From Planococcus kocurii (lineage in GTDB: Bacteria > Bacillota > Bacilli > Bacillales_A > Planococcaceae), in assembly GCF_001465835.2 (NCBI RefSeq), contig NZ_CP013661.2, positions 2,968,501-3,032,500 on the forward strand: a stretch of 64,000 nt of DNA, in the 5' to 3' direction. A program made the position numbers and the translations under genes. Below are positions 52,320 through 63,145 of this stretch, one piece after another (within the stretch, counting starts at the first letter, position 1; each line of letters starts with the position of its first letter). The notes beneath the pieces are model-generated. The model was given only the letters and a program-made list of their open reading frames with translations. It ran no database searches and had not been told where the DNA came from.

Positions 52320-52880
52320 ATGGAGACTGAAGTGAAGAAGAAAAATGAAATGTGGGAATGGTCCAAAGCTCTGTTGATCGCCTTCGGTTTGGCAGCAATT
52401 ATCCGTTTCTTTTTATTCACACCGATTGTAGTAGATGGAGAGTCAATGATGCCGACTTTAGAGCACGGAGATCGCATGATTGTCAACAAGATTGGTTATT
52501 CAGTTGGGGAACCTGACCGTTTCGATATTATCGTTTTTCATGCCCCTGAACAAAAAGATTATATTAAGCGTATAATCGGTTTGCCAGGTGATCACATTGC
52601 CTATGAAGATGACCAATTATATATAAATGGAGAAGCAGTAGAAGAACCTTATCTAGACATTTATAAGCAAGGAATTACCGGTACACTGACAGAAGATTTT
52701 GTCTTAGAAGATGTTACCGAAGGACAAAGTACCATACCTGAAGGATCTATCTTTGTGATGGGGGATAATCGCCGTGCAAGCAAAGATAGCCGCCATATTG
52801 GATTGGTCTCGACCGATGAAGTGATCGGGGACACGAATTTTGTTTTCTGGCCATTGGCTGAAGCGGGAATTGTAAAATAA
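52320..52880 (+). CDS. lepB: Signal peptidase I
   Basis: Cleaves signal peptides on the outer face of the membrane. 186 residues: one N-terminal membrane helix (about 15-36), nucleophile Ser42 in DGESMMPTL, general-base Lys83 in [11 protein letters not shown], and [12 protein letters not shown]. Gram-positive P-type (Sip-like), with a single membrane anchor. SD GGGGAGGA. It lies between rplS and rbgA. Confidence 0.94.
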   Translation: METEVKKKNEMWEWSKALLIAFGLAAIIRFFLFTPIVVDGESMMPTLEHGDRMIVNKIGYSVGEPDRFDIIVFHAPEQKDYIKRIIGLPGDHIAYEDDQLYINGEAVEEPYLDIYKQGITGTLTEDFVLEDVTEGQSTIPEGSIFVMGDNRRASKDSRHIGLVSTDEVIGDTNFVFWPLAEAGIVK

Positions 52881-52891
52881 GGAGTGGTTTT

Positions 52892-53755
52892 ATGACGATA
52901 CAATGGTTTCCTGGACACATGGCGAAAGCGCGAAGACAAGTTACTGAAAAACTAAAGTTAGTGGATATTATTTTCGAACTTGTGGATGCCAGATTGCCTT
53001 TATCTTCACGAAATCCAATGATCGATCAAGTGATTCAGCAAAAACCACGTCTTATTATCTTGAACAAAATGGACATGGCCGATGAAGTTGAAACGAAAAA
53101 ATGGATTCGTTATTTCGAAGATCAAGGTACTCGTGCAGTTGCCATCAACTCGCTTGAAGGCAGAGGGTTGCAATTAGTTACGAAAGCATCAAAAGAAATA
53201 CTTGAAGAAAAATGGGATCGGATGATTTCAAAAGGTATTAAGCCTCGTGCCATTCGAGCGATGATTGTTGGAATTCCAAATGTCGGTAAATCGACACTCA
53301 TCAACCGTTTATCGAAAAAAAGCTTAGCGAAAACTGGAAATATGCCAGGTGTTACGAAAGCTCAGCAGTGGATTAAAGTCGGGAAAGAAATTGAACTATT
53401 GGATACACCGGGTATTTTATGGCCGAAGTTTGAAGATCCTGAGACTGGATTGAAACTGGCCGTTACGGGAGCAATCAAAGATTCAGTTATTCAAATGCAG
53501 GAACTGGCTATTTATTCTCTGAAATTTCTAGCAGAACGCTATCCAGAACGCATGATGGAGCGTTACGGAATTGACCATGTGGATGAAGAAATCGTCAATA
53601 CCTTTGATCATATCGGAAAAAAGCGTCGTTGTTTAGATCAGCATGGCGAAATCGACTATGAAACAACCGCTGAAATAATTGTTCGCGATATTCGGAACCA
53701 GCATTTGGGCAAAGTAACGTTCGATTATAGAGATGAAATGATTGAAGAAGAGTGA
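52892..53755 (+). CDS. rbgA: Ribosome biogenesis GTPase RbgA (YlqF)
   Basis: Late 50S assembly GTPase, needed for entry of L16 and neighbours. 287 residues with circularly permuted motifs: G4 NKMD before G1 [12 protein letters not shown] and G3 [10 protein letters not shown]-terminal [10 protein letters not shown] is diagnostic. C-terminal RNA-binding ANTAR-like region. Eleven bases after lepB. Confidence 0.95.
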   Translation: MTIQWFPGHMAKARRQVTEKLKLVDIIFELVDARLPLSSRNPMIDQVIQQKPRLIILNKMDMADEVETKKWIRYFEDQGTRAVAINSLEGRGLQLVTKASKEILEEKWDRMISKGIKPRAIRAMIVGIPNVGKSTLINRLSKKSLAKTGNMPGVTKAQQWIKVGKEIELLDTPGILWPKFEDPETGLKLAVTGAIKDSVIQMQELAIYSLKFLAERYPERMMERYGIDHVDEEIVNTFDHIGKKRRCLDQHGEIDYETTAEIIVRDIRNQHLGKVTFDYRDEMIEEE

Positions 53756-53778
53756 GGGTTTCCTCTATTCGATTACCG

Positions 53779-53810
53779 GCTGTTCCTCGATTTTGAGGAA
53801 CAGCTTTTTT
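53779..53810 (+). terminator. Intrinsic terminator after rbgA
   Basis: GCTGTTCCTC (53779-53788) pairs perfectly with GAGGAACAGC (53795-53804), followed by six T. Confidence 0.92.
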
Positions 53811-53926
53811 GATAAGTGACACAAGTGTTGCGGCTTTAACCGTAGCATTGGAATTGAAAAAGCGACGGTGTAGTGAAACAGCATGAATAATTTAGAAAAA
53901 ATTAAATGGCGAGAGAAGTTGAATCG

Positions 53927-54706
53927 ATGCAAACAACTACGGAAATAAAAGAAAAATTGAATGGCATAACGGAATGGCAACCGTGGATGGAGGAGCTTGA
54001 AAAGGACACGCGTAAAAGTGTTCAAACTTTATTAGCATCTTGGCTACGCAAGCAAATGCATCGAAAAAAATTGTTGGAAAATCATAATTCTAAATTAGTA
54101 TTCGACGATGTATTCAGAAAATCCAAAGCTGATTTAGTGGCAGGAATTGATGAAGCCGGAAGAGGTCCGCTAGCTGGTCCTGTGGTAACAGCTGCCGTCA
54201 TTTTGCCTGAGGACTGCTCGAGCCTTGTGGGTTTAGATGATTCTAAGCAGTTGAGTAAAGTTAAGCGCGATCAGTTTGCAGAAATTATTAAAACGATTGC
54301 CATTAGCTATTCGGTTCATGTCCAGTCCCCTGAAGAAATTGATCGGCTTAATATTTATCAGGCAACAAAAAGCTCGATGACCCAAGCAGCACTGGCGCTT
54401 TCCCCTTCTCCTCATATCGTACTGGCTGATGCGATGATGCTCAAACTGCCAATGCCTTGTGAATCCATCATCAAAGGTGATGCTAAGAGCTTAAGCATTG
54501 CAGCAGCTTCTATTTTAGCGAAAACAGGAAGAGATGCCCTTATGGCGGAATACGCTCTTCAATATCCACAGTACGGATTTGAAAAACATTCCGGTTATGG
54601 CACGAAAGATCATATCGCAGCGCTTGAAAAATATGGTCCATGTAAAATCCACCGATCAACATTCGAACCGATAAAATCTCTTTTGACAAAAAAATCGCTG
54701 GTTTAA
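53927..54706 (+). CDS. rnhB: Ribonuclease HII
   Basis: Removes ribonucleotides and RNA primers from DNA. 259 residues: Bacillus-type N-terminal extension (about 1-70) and the catalytic domain with AGIDEAGRGPLAGPVV, LDDSKQLS, an Asp in VLADAM and GDAKSLSIAAASILAK. ATG at 53927 matches the family N-terminus; ATG at 53906 has no SD. Directly followed by sucC; ylqG and ylqH of B. subtilis are not present. Confidence 0.93.
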   Translation: MQTTTEIKEKLNGITEWQPWMEELEKDTRKSVQTLLASWLRKQMHRKKLLENHNSKLVFDDVFRKSKADLVAGIDEAGRGPLAGPVVTAAVILPEDCSSLVGLDDSKQLSKVKRDQFAEIIKTIAISYSVHVQSPEEIDRLNIYQATKSSMTQAALALSPSPHIVLADAMMLKLPMPCESIIKGDAKSLSIAAASILAKTGRDALMAEYALQYPQYGFEKHSGYGTKDHIAALEKYGPCKIHRSTFEPIKSLLTKKSLV

Positions 54707-54818
54707 ATAGATGAAGTTTTGTCGGAATAACGAACAACGGTGGACTTTTTGTGACAACTTTAATACAATGGTAAAGGCAATAAAATTACGATAAAGATGT
54801 TTGATTGGAGGATGACAG

Positions 54819-55979
54819 ATGAATATCCATGAATATCAAGGAAAAGAACTCCTCAGACAATACGGCGTAGCAGTTTCTTACGGCACTGTTGCTTTTTCTC
54901 CGGAAGAAGCAGTAAAAGCGGCGAAAGAACTGAGTACGGATGTTGTCGTGGTTAAAGCGCAAATCCACGCAGGTGGACGAGGCAAAGCTGGCGGTGTTAA
55001 AATCGCTAAAAATCTGGATGAAGTCCGTACATATGCAAAAGAACTTTTAGGTAAAGTTCTTGTGACTCATCAGACAGGTCCAGAAGGCAAAGAAATTAAA
55101 CGCCTGTTGATCGAAGAAGGATCTGACATTAAGAAGGAGTATTACATCGGATTGGTGCTTGACCGCCAAACTGCTCGTGTTACTCTTATGGGCTCTGAAG
55201 AGGGCGGAGTTGATATCGAAGAAGTTTCTGAAAACACTCCTGAAAAAATCTTTAAAGAAATTATCGATCCAGTAATCGGTTTGACTGGTTTCCAGGCACG
55301 CCGCATGGCTTTCAACATGAACATTCCGCCAAAGCTTGTAAACAAAGCAGCGAAATTCATGCTTGGCCTATACACTGTATTTATCGAAAAAGATGCATCT
55401 ATCGTTGAAATTAACCCGTTAGTTGAAACTGGCGACGGCAATATTTTAGCGCTTGATGCGAAATTTGATTTCGATGAAAACGCTCTTTACCGCCACAAAG
55501 ACATTGTGGAACTTCGCGATTTCGACGAAGAAGATGCAAAAGAAATCGAAGCCTCTAAGTATGACTTAAGCTACATTTCTTTAGATGGGAACATCGGCTG
55601 TATGGTTAACGGCGCCGGACTTGCTATGGCAACAATGGACACGATCAACTATTACGGCGGAACACCCGCTAACTTCCTTGACGTTGGGGGCGGTGCGACC
55701 GCTGAAAAAGTAACGGAAGCTTTCAAAATCATTCTTTCAGATAAGAATGTAAAAGGAATTTTCGTTAACATTTTTGGCGGTATCATGAAGTGTGACATCA
55801 TTGCAGAAGGCGTTATTCAAGCTGCCAAAGAAGTAAGTCTTGAAGTGCCATTAGTAGTCCGTCTTGAAGGAACAAACGTAGAAATCGGTAAAAAACTGCT
55901 GAATGAATCAGGTCTTAATATCGTAGCTGCTGGAACAATGGCAGACGGCGCTAAACAGATCGTAGAACTTGTAGGCTAA
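54819..55979 (+). CDS. sucC: Succinate-CoA ligase (ADP-forming) beta subunit
   Basis: TCA-cycle step converting succinyl-CoA to succinate with ATP formation. 386 residues: N-terminal ATP-grasp ([32 protein letters not shown]) and C-terminal ligase domain with [10 protein letters not shown] and [26 protein letters not shown] weak promoter, TGGACT-17-TACAAT (54741-54769), lies upstream. Confidence 0.96.
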   Translation: MNIHEYQGKELLRQYGVAVSYGTVAFSPEEAVKAAKELSTDVVVVKAQIHAGGRGKAGGVKIAKNLDEVRTYAKELLGKVLVTHQTGPEGKEIKRLLIEEGSDIKKEYYIGLVLDRQTARVTLMGSEEGGVDIEEVSENTPEKIFKEIIDPVIGLTGFQARRMAFNMNIPPKLVNKAAKFMLGLYTVFIEKDASIVEINPLVETGDGNILALDAKFDFDENALYRHKDIVELRDFDEEDAKEIEASKYDLSYISLDGNIGCMVNGAGLAMATMDTINYYGGTPANFLDVGGGATAEKVTEAFKIILSDKNVKGIFVNIFGGIMKCDIIAEGVIQAAKEVSLEVPLVVRLEGTNVEIGKKLLNESGLNIVAAGTMADGAKQIVELVG

Positions 55980-55997
55980 AGAAGGGCAGGGACAAAA

Positions 55998-56900
55998 ATG
56001 AGTGTATACATTAACAAAGACACAAAAGTGCTTGTACAAGGAATTACAGGGTCAACTGCCCTTTTCCATACAAAGCAAATGCTTGAATACGGAACGAAAA
56101 TCGTTGCGGGTGTAACACCAGGTAAAGGCGGAACTGAAGCTGAAGGCGTACCTGTCTTCAATACTGTTGAAGAAGCAGTAAAAGCTACAGGCGCTAACGT
56201 ATCTGTAATTTACGTACCGGCACCTTTCGCAGCAGACGCAATTCTTGAGGCTGTTGAAGCTGAGCTTGACATGGCAATTTGTATCACTGAGCACATTCCT
56301 GTATTGGATATGGTGAAAGTGAACCGTTACATGGAAGGCAAGAAAACACGTCTTGTTGGACCAAACTGCCCGGGCGTTATCACTCCGGACGAATGTAAAA
56401 TCGGCATCATGCCTGGATACATTCACAAAAAAGGACATGTTGGCGTTGTTTCACGTTCAGGTACATTGACGTATGAAGCGACTCACCAATTGTCTGAAGA
56501 GGGAATTGGCCAATCGACAGCTGTCGGTATCGGTGGAGACCCTGTAAACGGTACAAACTTTATCGATGTGTTGAAAGAATTCAACGAAGATGAAGATACG
56601 TACGCAGTTGTTATGATCGGTGAAATCGGCGGAACAGCTGAAGAAGAAGCTGCTGAGTGGGTTAAAGCGAACATGACAAAACCTGTTGTCGGATTTATCG
56701 GCGGACAAACTGCACCTGAAGGAAAACGTATGGGCCATGCCGGTGCGATTATTTCTGGCGGTAAAGGAACAGCTGCTGATAAAATCAAAGCAATGAATGA
56801 AGCTGGAATCGAAGTTGCAGACACTCCATCCGTAATTGGAGAAACGTTGATCAAAGTGATTAAAGAAAAAGGTTTATACGACAAGTGTAAAACTCATTGA
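55998..56900 (+). CDS. sucD: Succinate-CoA ligase (ADP-forming) alpha subunit
   Basis: CoA-binding, phosphohistidine-forming subunit. 300 residues: Rossmann CoA domain ([20 protein letters not shown]), [11 protein letters not shown], and the active His in [15 protein letters not shown]. Translationally close to sucC and ended by a strong terminator. Confidence 0.96.
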   Translation: MSVYINKDTKVLVQGITGSTALFHTKQMLEYGTKIVAGVTPGKGGTEAEGVPVFNTVEEAVKATGANVSVIYVPAPFAADAILEAVEAELDMAICITEHIPVLDMVKVNRYMEGKKTRLVGPNCPGVITPDECKIGIMPGYIHKKGHVGVVSRSGTLTYEATHQLSEEGIGQSTAVGIGGDPVNGTNFIDVLKEFNEDEDTYAVVMIGEIGGTAEEEAAEWVKANMTKPVVGFIGGQTAPEGKRMGHAGAIISGGKGTAADKIKAMNEAGIEVADTPSVIGETLIKVIKEKGLYDKCKTH

Positions 56901-56909
56901 TCTATAAGG

Positions 56910-56952
56910 AAGGCTCAAAATGCTGTGTTATCAGTATTTTGAGCCTTTTTTT
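56910..56952 (+). terminator. Intrinsic terminator of sucCD
   Basis: AAGGCTCAAAAT (56910-56921) pairs perfectly with ATTTTGAGCCTT (56936-56947), followed by five more T. Confidence 0.92.
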
Positions 56953-57220
56953 GCATTGTGATAATCCGGTGAAAGCAAACTGGCAATAACTGAATTAATT
57001 ATAGAATTCCTGATTTTATCAAAACCGATACAGTACTGACTGTTTTATCTTAGCTTTTGATAATCCATTAAAAGGATTCTGTCCGAACGGTCATATGGTT
57101 AGTACAAAACTTTACTATTCATTTTCCTTTATTTACAGCAAGTGTAAAACCTATTAATATGGACTATAAGTGCATGCGAAGATATGCATTTTTACCTTAA
57201 AAAAGAACAGGAGGAATAAC
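56953..57220 (+). promoter_or_regulatory. AT-rich gap before dprA with stem-loop and promoter
   Basis: Contains a stem-loop: TTATCAAAA (57016-57024) pairs with TTTTGATAA (57055-57063), enclosing ACAGT/ACTGT (57030-57034 with 57039-57043). A good SigA-type promoter for dprA follows: TTTACA (57132-57137), 17-base spacer, TAATAT (57155-57160). No gene is visible. No clear ComK box was found. Confidence 0.55.
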
Positions 57221-58117
57221 ATGAACAAAGAATTTACAGAACGGTTACTAGCGCTGCATTACGTATATCCAAAAAGTTTGAACAAATTACTGCCACTACT
57301 GGCGGATGATCCAGATTTATCAGCACTTGAACAAAAATCACCAAATGAATTAATGTCACTACTGAACATTAAATTAGAACAAGCAATCAAACTAAAAGCC
57401 TCTTACAGACAATCCCTGACATATCCCTTACATGAAGCCTACGACAAATATAGGATCCTCCCCATGTCTTATCAACATCCTTTCTATCCCGAAAGTTTAT
57501 TTGAATTAATCGATCCACCAGCTGTACTTTATGCGAAAGGAGACATTGCTTTACTCGCAAATTCTCAAAAAATAGCCATCATCGGTTCCCGAAAAGCCTC
57601 TTCATACACACAAAAAGCTCTTGAAAAAATCGTACCTCCGCTTGTTGAAAGCGGTTTTGTTATTGTCAGTGGGCTAGCAAGAGGCGCAGATGCTATGGCC
57701 CATCAAAAAACGATTGATTTAGGTGGTCGAACGATTGCTGTTACAGGTAGTGGTTTTTTGCATCCTTACCCAAAAGAAAACAACGCATTAAACGATATAA
57801 TAGAAGAAAAACAGTTGGTTTTGACTGAGTATCCCCCTTATATGAAACCCTTAAAATGGAATTTTCCGATGAGAAATCGCATCATTAGTGGATTATCTAA
57901 AGGAATTGTTGTAACGGAAGCTCTAGTGAAAAGTGGTACTTTGAGTACAATTGAACATGCGCTAGATCACGGAAAAGATATTTTTGCAGTTCCTGGAGAT
58001 ATTGGTTCGCTATTATCTGAAGGACCGCATAAATTAATTTTAGAAGGCGCAAAACCCGTGTGGAATGGCTGGCAAGTACTCGAAGAATACCAACAAATGA
58101 CAGCTGAAAAACAATGA
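57221..58117 (+). CDS. dprA: DNA processing protein DprA (Smf)
   Basis: Loads RecA on single-stranded DNA taken up in natural transformation. 298 residues: N-terminal helical domain, then the Rossmann-like DprA core with IGSRKASSYTQ, VSGLARGADAMAHQ, GSGFLHPYPKEN and FPMRNRIISGLS. ATG at 57221 follows AGGAGGA; the in-frame ATG at 57170 lies in the promoter region. Synteny sucCD-dprA-topA is as in B. subtilis. Confidence 0.94.
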   Translation: MNKEFTERLLALHYVYPKSLNKLLPLLADDPDLSALEQKSPNELMSLLNIKLEQAIKLKASYRQSLTYPLHEAYDKYRILPMSYQHPFYPESLFELIDPPAVLYAKGDIALLANSQKIAIIGSRKASSYTQKALEKIVPPLVESGFVIVSGLARGADAMAHQKTIDLGGRTIAVTGSGFLHPYPKENNALNDIIEEKQLVLTEYPPYMKPLKWNFPMRNRIISGLSKGIVVTEALVKSGTLSTIEHALDHGKDIFAVPGDIGSLLSEGPHKLILEGAKPVWNGWQVLEEYQQMTAEKQ

Positions 58118-58132
58118 AAAAAATGAAAAGCC

Positions 58133-58159
58133 TTGCATTAAGCTAAAATCTGTTATACA
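58133..58159 (+). promoter_or_regulatory. Candidate promoter of topA
   Basis: TTGCAT (58133-58138) and an extended -10 TGTTATACA (TATACA at 58154-58159), spacer 15 bases; the TG motif can compensate for the short spacing. Confidence 0.45.
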
Positions 58160-58218
58160 TTTTGCAACAGGTAATTCTTTTAAGCATTTTGAGAAACCTC
58201 TATGAGGAGGAAATAGTT

Positions 58219-60288
58219 ATGGCGGATTTTTTAGTGATTGTTGAGTCGCCTGCAAAGGCTAAGACGATCGAACGGTATTTGGGTAAGAAATATAAAGTCC
58301 GTGCTTCACTTGGACATTTACGCGATTTGCCCCGGAGTCAAATGGGTGTAGACGTGGAAAACAATTATGAACCTCGATATATTACGATAAGAGGTAAAGG
58401 ACCAATTTTGCAAGATCTTAAAAAAGAAGCGAAAAAAGCGAAGAAAGTCTTTCTCGCGGCTGACCCCGACAGAGAAGGAGAAGCAATTGCATGGCATTTG
58501 GCGACGGCACTCGGTATTGATCAAACTTCAGATTGCCGTGTCGTTTTTAATGAAATTACCAAAGATGCGATTAAGGAATCATTTAAGCATCCGCGTAAAA
58601 TTGATATGGACTTAGTCGATGCGCAACAAGCACGACGGATATTAGATCGACTTGTCGGCTACAGCATCAGCCCATTACTTTGGAAAAAAGTAAAAAAAGG
58701 CTTATCAGCTGGACGCGTACAATCTGTCGCGTTGCGTTTAGTTATCGATCGAGAAAATGAAATCAAGAGCTTCGAACCAGAGGAATACTGGTCAATCACT
58801 GGAGAGTTCGAAAAAGCGAAGAAAAACTTCGAAGCGCAATTTTATGGCAACACAAAAGAAAAAATGAAATTGCATAATGAGGCTGACGTTAAAGCGGTCA
58901 TGTCTTCCATGTCAGGAAAAAACTTTACCGTAAATCGCGTAGTGAAAAAAGAAAGAAAAAGAAACCCTTCTCCTTCTTTTACAACTTCTTCACTTCAGCA
59001 AGAAGCTGCTCGTAAATTAAACTTCCGAGCTAAAAAGACCATGATGCTTGCACAACAGCTGTATGAAGGTATTTCAGTAGGGAAAGAAGGCATCACGGGT
59101 TTGATTACGTATATGAGAACGGACTCTACCCGAATCTCGGATACGGCAAAAAAAGACACAATGGACTTTATCGTCGAGAACTACGGCGAGGAATACGTGA
59201 CACAAAAAGCGCCAGCTAAGCAGTCAGCAAAATCACAAGACGCCCATGAAGCGGTTCGACCGACAAGCGTGATGAGAACGCCAGAATCGATGAAGAGCAT
59301 TTTATCACGTGATCTTTACCGTCTATATAAATTGATTTGGGATCGATTTGTAGCGAGCCAAATGTCATCGGCTGTTCTAGATACAGTTATGGCAGAGTTG
59401 CAAAACGGTGAAGCAGTGTTCCGTGCAAATGGTTCTCAGGTTAAGTTTCCCGGTTTTATGAAGCTTTATATTGAAGGCACCGATGACCAGAAAGAAGAAA
59501 AAGATAATATACTGCCGGAAATGGCTGAAGGCGATATCGTGAAAGCGGTCGACGTTACACCAAATCAGCATTTTACGCAGCCACCTCCGCGCTTTACAGA
59601 GGCTCGCTTAGTACGAGCACTTGAAGAACTAGGAATTGGACGTCCATCAACTTATGCACCAACTTTGGATACCATTCAAAAACGTGGCTATGTTACATTA
59701 GACGCTAAACGCTTTATTCCAACGGAGCTGGGTGAAATTGTTCATCAGCTAGTGCTCGAGTTTTTCCCGGACATTTTAAATATCGAATTTACGGCTAAAA
59801 TGGAGCATGATTTGGATACAGTGGAAGATGGCGAAATTGAATGGCGCACCATTATCGATGCTTTTTACCAGAAATTCGAAAAAAATGTCGAAGTGGCAGA
59901 AAATGAAATGGAAAAAGTACAGATTAAAGATGAACCAGCTGGTGAAGATTGCGAACTGTGTGGTTCGGCAATGGTTTATAAATTGGGACGTTATGGTAAG
60001 TTCATGGCTTGTAGCAATTTCCCTGAATGCCGAAATACAAAAGCCATCGTCAAGCACATTGGCGTGAAATGCCCAACATGTAAAGAAGGCGAAATTGTTG
60101 AAAGAAAAAGTAAGAAGCGCCGGATATTCTACGGCTGCGAACGTTACCCAGAATGTGAATTCGTATCATGGGATAAACCAATTGAACGCCCATGTCCGAA
60201 ATGTAACGAGTTGCTGGTAGAGAAAAAAGTGAAAAAAGGCGTTCAAATCAATTGCACAAGCTGTGATTATAAAGAAGAAGTTCAATAA
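58219..60288 (+). CDS. topA: DNA topoisomerase I
   Basis: Relaxes negative supercoils by single-strand passage. 689 residues: TOPRIM domain ([18 protein letters not shown], and acidic ADPDREGEA), active-site Tyr298 in [10 protein letters not shown], then three C-terminal zinc-ribbon modules with CxxC pairs (from about residue 575). ATG at 58219 follows GAGGAGG; an in-frame extension to 58162 runs into the promoter. Confidence 0.96.
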   Translation: MADFLVIVESPAKAKTIERYLGKKYKVRASLGHLRDLPRSQMGVDVENNYEPRYITIRGKGPILQDLKKEAKKAKKVFLAADPDREGEAIAWHLATALGIDQTSDCRVVFNEITKDAIKESFKHPRKIDMDLVDAQQARRILDRLVGYSISPLLWKKVKKGLSAGRVQSVALRLVIDRENEIKSFEPEEYWSITGEFEKAKKNFEAQFYGNTKEKMKLHNEADVKAVMSSMSGKNFTVNRVVKKERKRNPSPSFTTSSLQQEAARKLNFRAKKTMMLAQQLYEGISVGKEGITGLITYMRTDSTRISDTAKKDTMDFIVENYGEEYVTQKAPAKQSAKSQDAHEAVRPTSVMRTPESMKSILSRDLYRLYKLIWDRFVASQMSSAVLDTVMAELQNGEAVFRANGSQVKFPGFMKLYIEGTDDQKEEKDNILPEMAEGDIVKAVDVTPNQHFTQPPPRFTEARLVRALEELGIGRPSTYAPTLDTIQKRGYVTLDAKRFIPTELGEIVHQLVLEFFPDILNIEFTAKMEHDLDTVEDGEIEWRTIIDAFYQKFEKNVEVAENEMEKVQIKDEPAGEDCELCGSAMVYKLGRYGKFMACSNFPECRNTKAIVKHIGVKCPTCKEGEIVERKSKKRRIFYGCERYPECEFVSWDKPIERPCPKCNELLVEKKVKKGVQINCTSCDYKEEVQ

Positions 60289-60308
60289 TACTATAGAGGT
60301 GTTTGAAA

Positions 60309-61619
60309 ATGACGAAATATGTAAACGTAATTGGGGCAGGATTAGCTGGTAGTGAAGCAGCGTGGCAAATCGCAAAACGCGGGATTAATGTCCGTTTATA
60401 CGAAATGCGCCCTGTTAAACAGACGGCAGCCCATCATACAGACAAATTTGCCGAGTTGGTGTGCAGCAATTCACTACGTGCTAACTCTTTAACTAATGCA
60501 GTTGGAGTTATTAAAGAAGAAATGCGTAAACTGGATTCAGTGATTATCGAATCAGCAGACGGTGCGTCTGTACCGGCTGGAGGGGCACTTGCGGTGGATC
60601 GCCATGAATTTGCGGCGGCCGTTACTGACAAAGTAAAAAACCATCCGTTAGTAGAAGTAATCAACGAAGAAGTAACAGAGATTCCAGAAGGCATTACGAT
60701 TATCGCGACAGGCCCATTAACATCTCCTGCGCTTGCTGAAAAAATACGTGGCTTGACTGGCGAAGAATATTTATACTTCTATGATGCAGCAGCGCCAATC
60801 GTTGAAAAAGACAGTATTGATATGGATAAGGTTTATTTGAAGTCCCGTTACGATAAAGGCGAAGCGGCTTACCTGAACTGTCCGATGACAGAAGAAGAAT
60901 TTAAACGTTTCCACACCGCGCTTGTCGAAGCAGAAGTTGTGCCTCTGAAAGAATTTGAAAAAGAGATTTATTTTGAAGGCTGTATGCCTGTCGAAGTGAT
61001 GGCGGCTAGAGGTGAAAAAACCTTAACGTTTGGTCCGATGAAACCAGTAGGACTAGAAGATCCGAAAACAGGCGAGCGTCCGTATGCGGTCGTTCAACTT
61101 CGTCAAGACGACGCTGCTGGAACACTTTACAATATTGTTGGATTCCAGACGCATTTAAAATGGGGACCTCAAAAAGAGGTATTGAAATTAATTCCTGGTT
61201 TAGAGAATGTGGAAATTGTGCGTTATGGTGTGATGCACCGTAACACGTTCATCAATTCACCACGCGTATTGAAACCGACGTATCAGCTGAAAGCAGATGC
61301 CAATATCTTCTTCGCAGGTCAAATGACTGGAGTCGAAGGGTATGTAGAATCTGCAGGAAGTGGGTTACTAGCAGGAATCAATGCAGCGAAATTAGCGTTG
61401 GGCGAAGAATTGCTAGTGTTCCCAGCGGACACAGCGTTAGGTAGCATGGCACGTTACATTACTGAAGCAGACAGCAAGAATTTTCAGCCGATGAATGTTA
61501 ACTTTGGGTTATTCCCGGAGCTAGGTGAACGGATTCGTTCGAAACAAGAACGTGCTGAAAGACACGCAAACCGTGCACTCGAATCAATTCAAAATTATAT
61601 GAATACAGTAACGGTTTAA
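60309..61619 (+). CDS. trmFO: Folate-dependent tRNA m5U54 methyltransferase TrmFO (Gid)
   Basis: Makes ribothymidine-54 in tRNA using methylene-THF and FAD. 436 residues with the N-terminal FAD dinucleotide loop [28 protein letters not shown] (active Cys), and a C-terminal [23 protein letters not shown] at 60309, eight bases from GAGGTG; TTG at 60303 is an alternative. Confidence 0.95.
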   Translation: MTKYVNVIGAGLAGSEAAWQIAKRGINVRLYEMRPVKQTAAHHTDKFAELVCSNSLRANSLTNAVGVIKEEMRKLDSVIIESADGASVPAGGALAVDRHEFAAAVTDKVKNHPLVEVINEEVTEIPEGITIIATGPLTSPALAEKIRGLTGEEYLYFYDAAAPIVEKDSIDMDKVYLKSRYDKGEAAYLNCPMTEEEFKRFHTALVEAEVVPLKEFEKEIYFEGCMPVEVMAARGEKTLTFGPMKPVGLEDPKTGERPYAVVQLRQDDAAGTLYNIVGFQTHLKWGPQKEVLKLIPGLENVEIVRYGVMHRNTFINSPRVLKPTYQLKADANIFFAGQMTGVEGYVESAGSGLLAGINAAKLALGEELLVFPADTALGSMARYITEADSKNFQPMNVNFGLFPELGERIRSKQERAERHANRALESIQNYMNTVTV

Positions 61620-61649
61620 TTGATAAAAGCCTCTAAATGTTGTTATAAT
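61620..61649 (+). promoter_or_regulatory. Promoter of xerC-hslVU overlapping the trmFO terminator
   Basis: TTGATA (61620-61625), 18-base spacer, perfect TATAAT (61644-61649). The -35 begins at the last base of trmFO and the -10 spans the terminator loop and the first bases of its 3' arm. Confidence 0.65.
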
Positions 61650-61661
61650 TTAGAGGCTTTT
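61625..61661 (+). terminator. Intrinsic terminator after trmFO
   Basis: AAAAGCCTCTAAAT (61625-61638) pairs perfectly with ATTTAGAGGCTTTT (61648-61661), loop GTTGTTATA. The T tract comes from the stem end plus CTATTT, so it is moderate. Confidence 0.75.
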
Positions 61662-61686
61662 CTATTTGGTGAAAGGTGGAGCACAT

Positions 61687-62580
61687 ATGGAGAAAGAAAA
61701 GATGCTTGAATCCTTTATGACCTATATTCAATTAGAGAAAAATTATTCAGAACACACTGTCCACCATTATGAACATGATTTGGCGGATTTTTTTCTGTTT
61801 TTGAATGCTGAAGGCGTACCTAACATTAGAGAAGTTGAGTATATACATGCCCGAAACTATATGACAAAGCTATATGATGCCAAGTTGTCTAGAACGACGG
61901 TTTCTAGGAAAATTTCTGCGATTCGATCATTTTTCCGTTACGGCAATCGTGAGTTTGGACTAGATGAAGCTGCATTTAGATCTCTCTACCATCCAAAAAA
62001 AGAAGAACGTCTCCCACAATTTTTTTATGAAGAAGAGCTTGCGCAGCTTTTTAAGTCCGTTCTAGGTGAAGACAAATTATCAGTACGCAATACCGCGCTC
62101 TTAGAATTGTTGTACGCGACAGGAATGCGAGTCAGCGAGTGCGTCTCTATTCGCTTAGGTGATTTAGACCAAGCCATACAGATTGTCAAGGTGATGGGCA
62201 AAGGCAGAAAAGAACGTTACATCCCTTATGGGCAATTCGCACAAGACGCGTTGGAACATTATATGGAAGATGCGCGTCCTAAACTGATGAAGAATCAAAA
62301 ACACGATTACTTATTTGTAAATAGCCGGGGAGAGGCAGTAACCGATCGTGGAGTTCGCCACATTTTGAGCGAATGCATGAAAAAGGCTTCTGTCAATTCT
62401 TCAATCTATCCGCACATGATTCGCCACAGTTTTGCAACTCACTTAATAAACAACGGAGCCGACATTCGGACCGTCCAAGAACTGCTTGGGCATTCCCACT
62501 TGAGTTCTACACAAGTTTACACGCATGTGACGAAAGAACATTTGCGCAATACGTATTTAAATTCACACCCGCGAGCTTAG
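61687..62580 (+). CDS. xerC: Tyrosine recombinase XerC (CodV)
   Basis: Resolves chromosome dimers at dif with XerD. 297 residues: N-terminal SAM-like core-binding domain (about 5-90) and a catalytic domain with Arg in ATGMRVSE, Lys in [25 protein letters not shown] and the nucleophile Tyr in TQVYTHV. ATG at 61687 follows AAAGGTGGA. First gene of the codV-clpQ-clpY(-codY) cluster, so it is chromosomal rather than a phage integrase. Confidence 0.95.
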   Translation: MEKEKMLESFMTYIQLEKNYSEHTVHHYEHDLADFFLFLNAEGVPNIREVEYIHARNYMTKLYDAKLSRTTVSRKISAIRSFFRYGNREFGLDEAAFRSLYHPKKEERLPQFFYEEELAQLFKSVLGEDKLSVRNTALLELLYATGMRVSECVSIRLGDLDQAIQIVKVMGKGRKERYIPYGQFAQDALEHYMEDARPKLMKNQKHDYLFVNSRGEAVTDRGVRHILSECMKKASVNSSIYPHMIRHSFATHLINNGADIRTVQELLGHSHLSSTQVYTHVTKEHLRNTYLNSHPRA

Positions 62581-62596
62581 AGAGGAGAATTTCACA

Positions 62597-63145
62597 ATGC
62601 AAGAATTCCATGCAACTACGATATTCGCTGTTCGCCACAATGGCCAATGCGCCATGTCAGGCGACGGTCAAGTAACATTTGGTAATGCTGTTGTCATGAA
62701 GCACACAGCCAGAAAGGTACGGAAACTTTATAACGGACAAGTTCTGACTGGATTTGCAGGGTCAGTCGCAGACGCTTTTACTCTCTTCGAAATGTTCGAA
62801 GGAAAACTGACTGAGTACAACGGCAACTTGCAACGAGCAGCTGTCGAATTAGCAAAACAATGGCGCGGAGACAAAATGCTTCGTCAATTAGAAGCAATGC
62901 TCATCATTATGAACAAAGATGAATTGTTGCTCGTTTCAGGTACTGGAGAAGTAATTGAACCTGATGATGGAATTTTAGCAATCGGTTCGGGCGGCAACTA
63001 CGCACTAGCAGCAGGGCGGGCGTTAAAGAAATATGCAGGTGATCATTTTACAGCTGCAGAAATTGCAAAATCGGCTTTAGAAACAGCCGCAGATATTTGT
63101 GTTTATACAAATCATCAAATTGTTGTGGAGGAATTGTCCGAATGA
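62597..63145 (+). CDS. hslV: ATP-dependent protease proteolytic subunit HslV (ClpQ)
   Basis: Forms the peptidase core of the HslUV complex. 182 residues with [41 protein letters not shown] and [14 protein letters not shown]. The N-terminus reads MQEFHATT, so neither Ser nor Thr follows the initiator Met; the candidate nucleophile is Thr7 (or Thr8), which would require removal of a short leader. ATGA overlap with hslU. Confidence 0.94.
   Translation: MQEFHATTIFAVRHNGQCAMSGDGQVTFGNAVVMKHTARKVRKLYNGQVLTGFAGSVADAFTLFEMFEGKLTEYNGNLQRAAVELAKQWRGDKMLRQLEAMLIIMNKDELLLVSGTGEVIEPDDGILAIGSGGNYALAAGRALKKYAGDHFTAAEIAKSALETAADICVYTNHQIVVEELSE

Noticed and set aside
56953..57220. ComK box upstream of dprA
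   Set aside because: Some A4 and T4 runs occur, but no pair with the AAAA-N5-TTTT spacing in tandem was found.
61687..62580. Phage or integron integrase instead of XerC
   Set aside because: Tyrosine recombinase, but its place before hslV-hslU and its length match the chromosomal codV/xerC; no attachment site or phage genes nearby.
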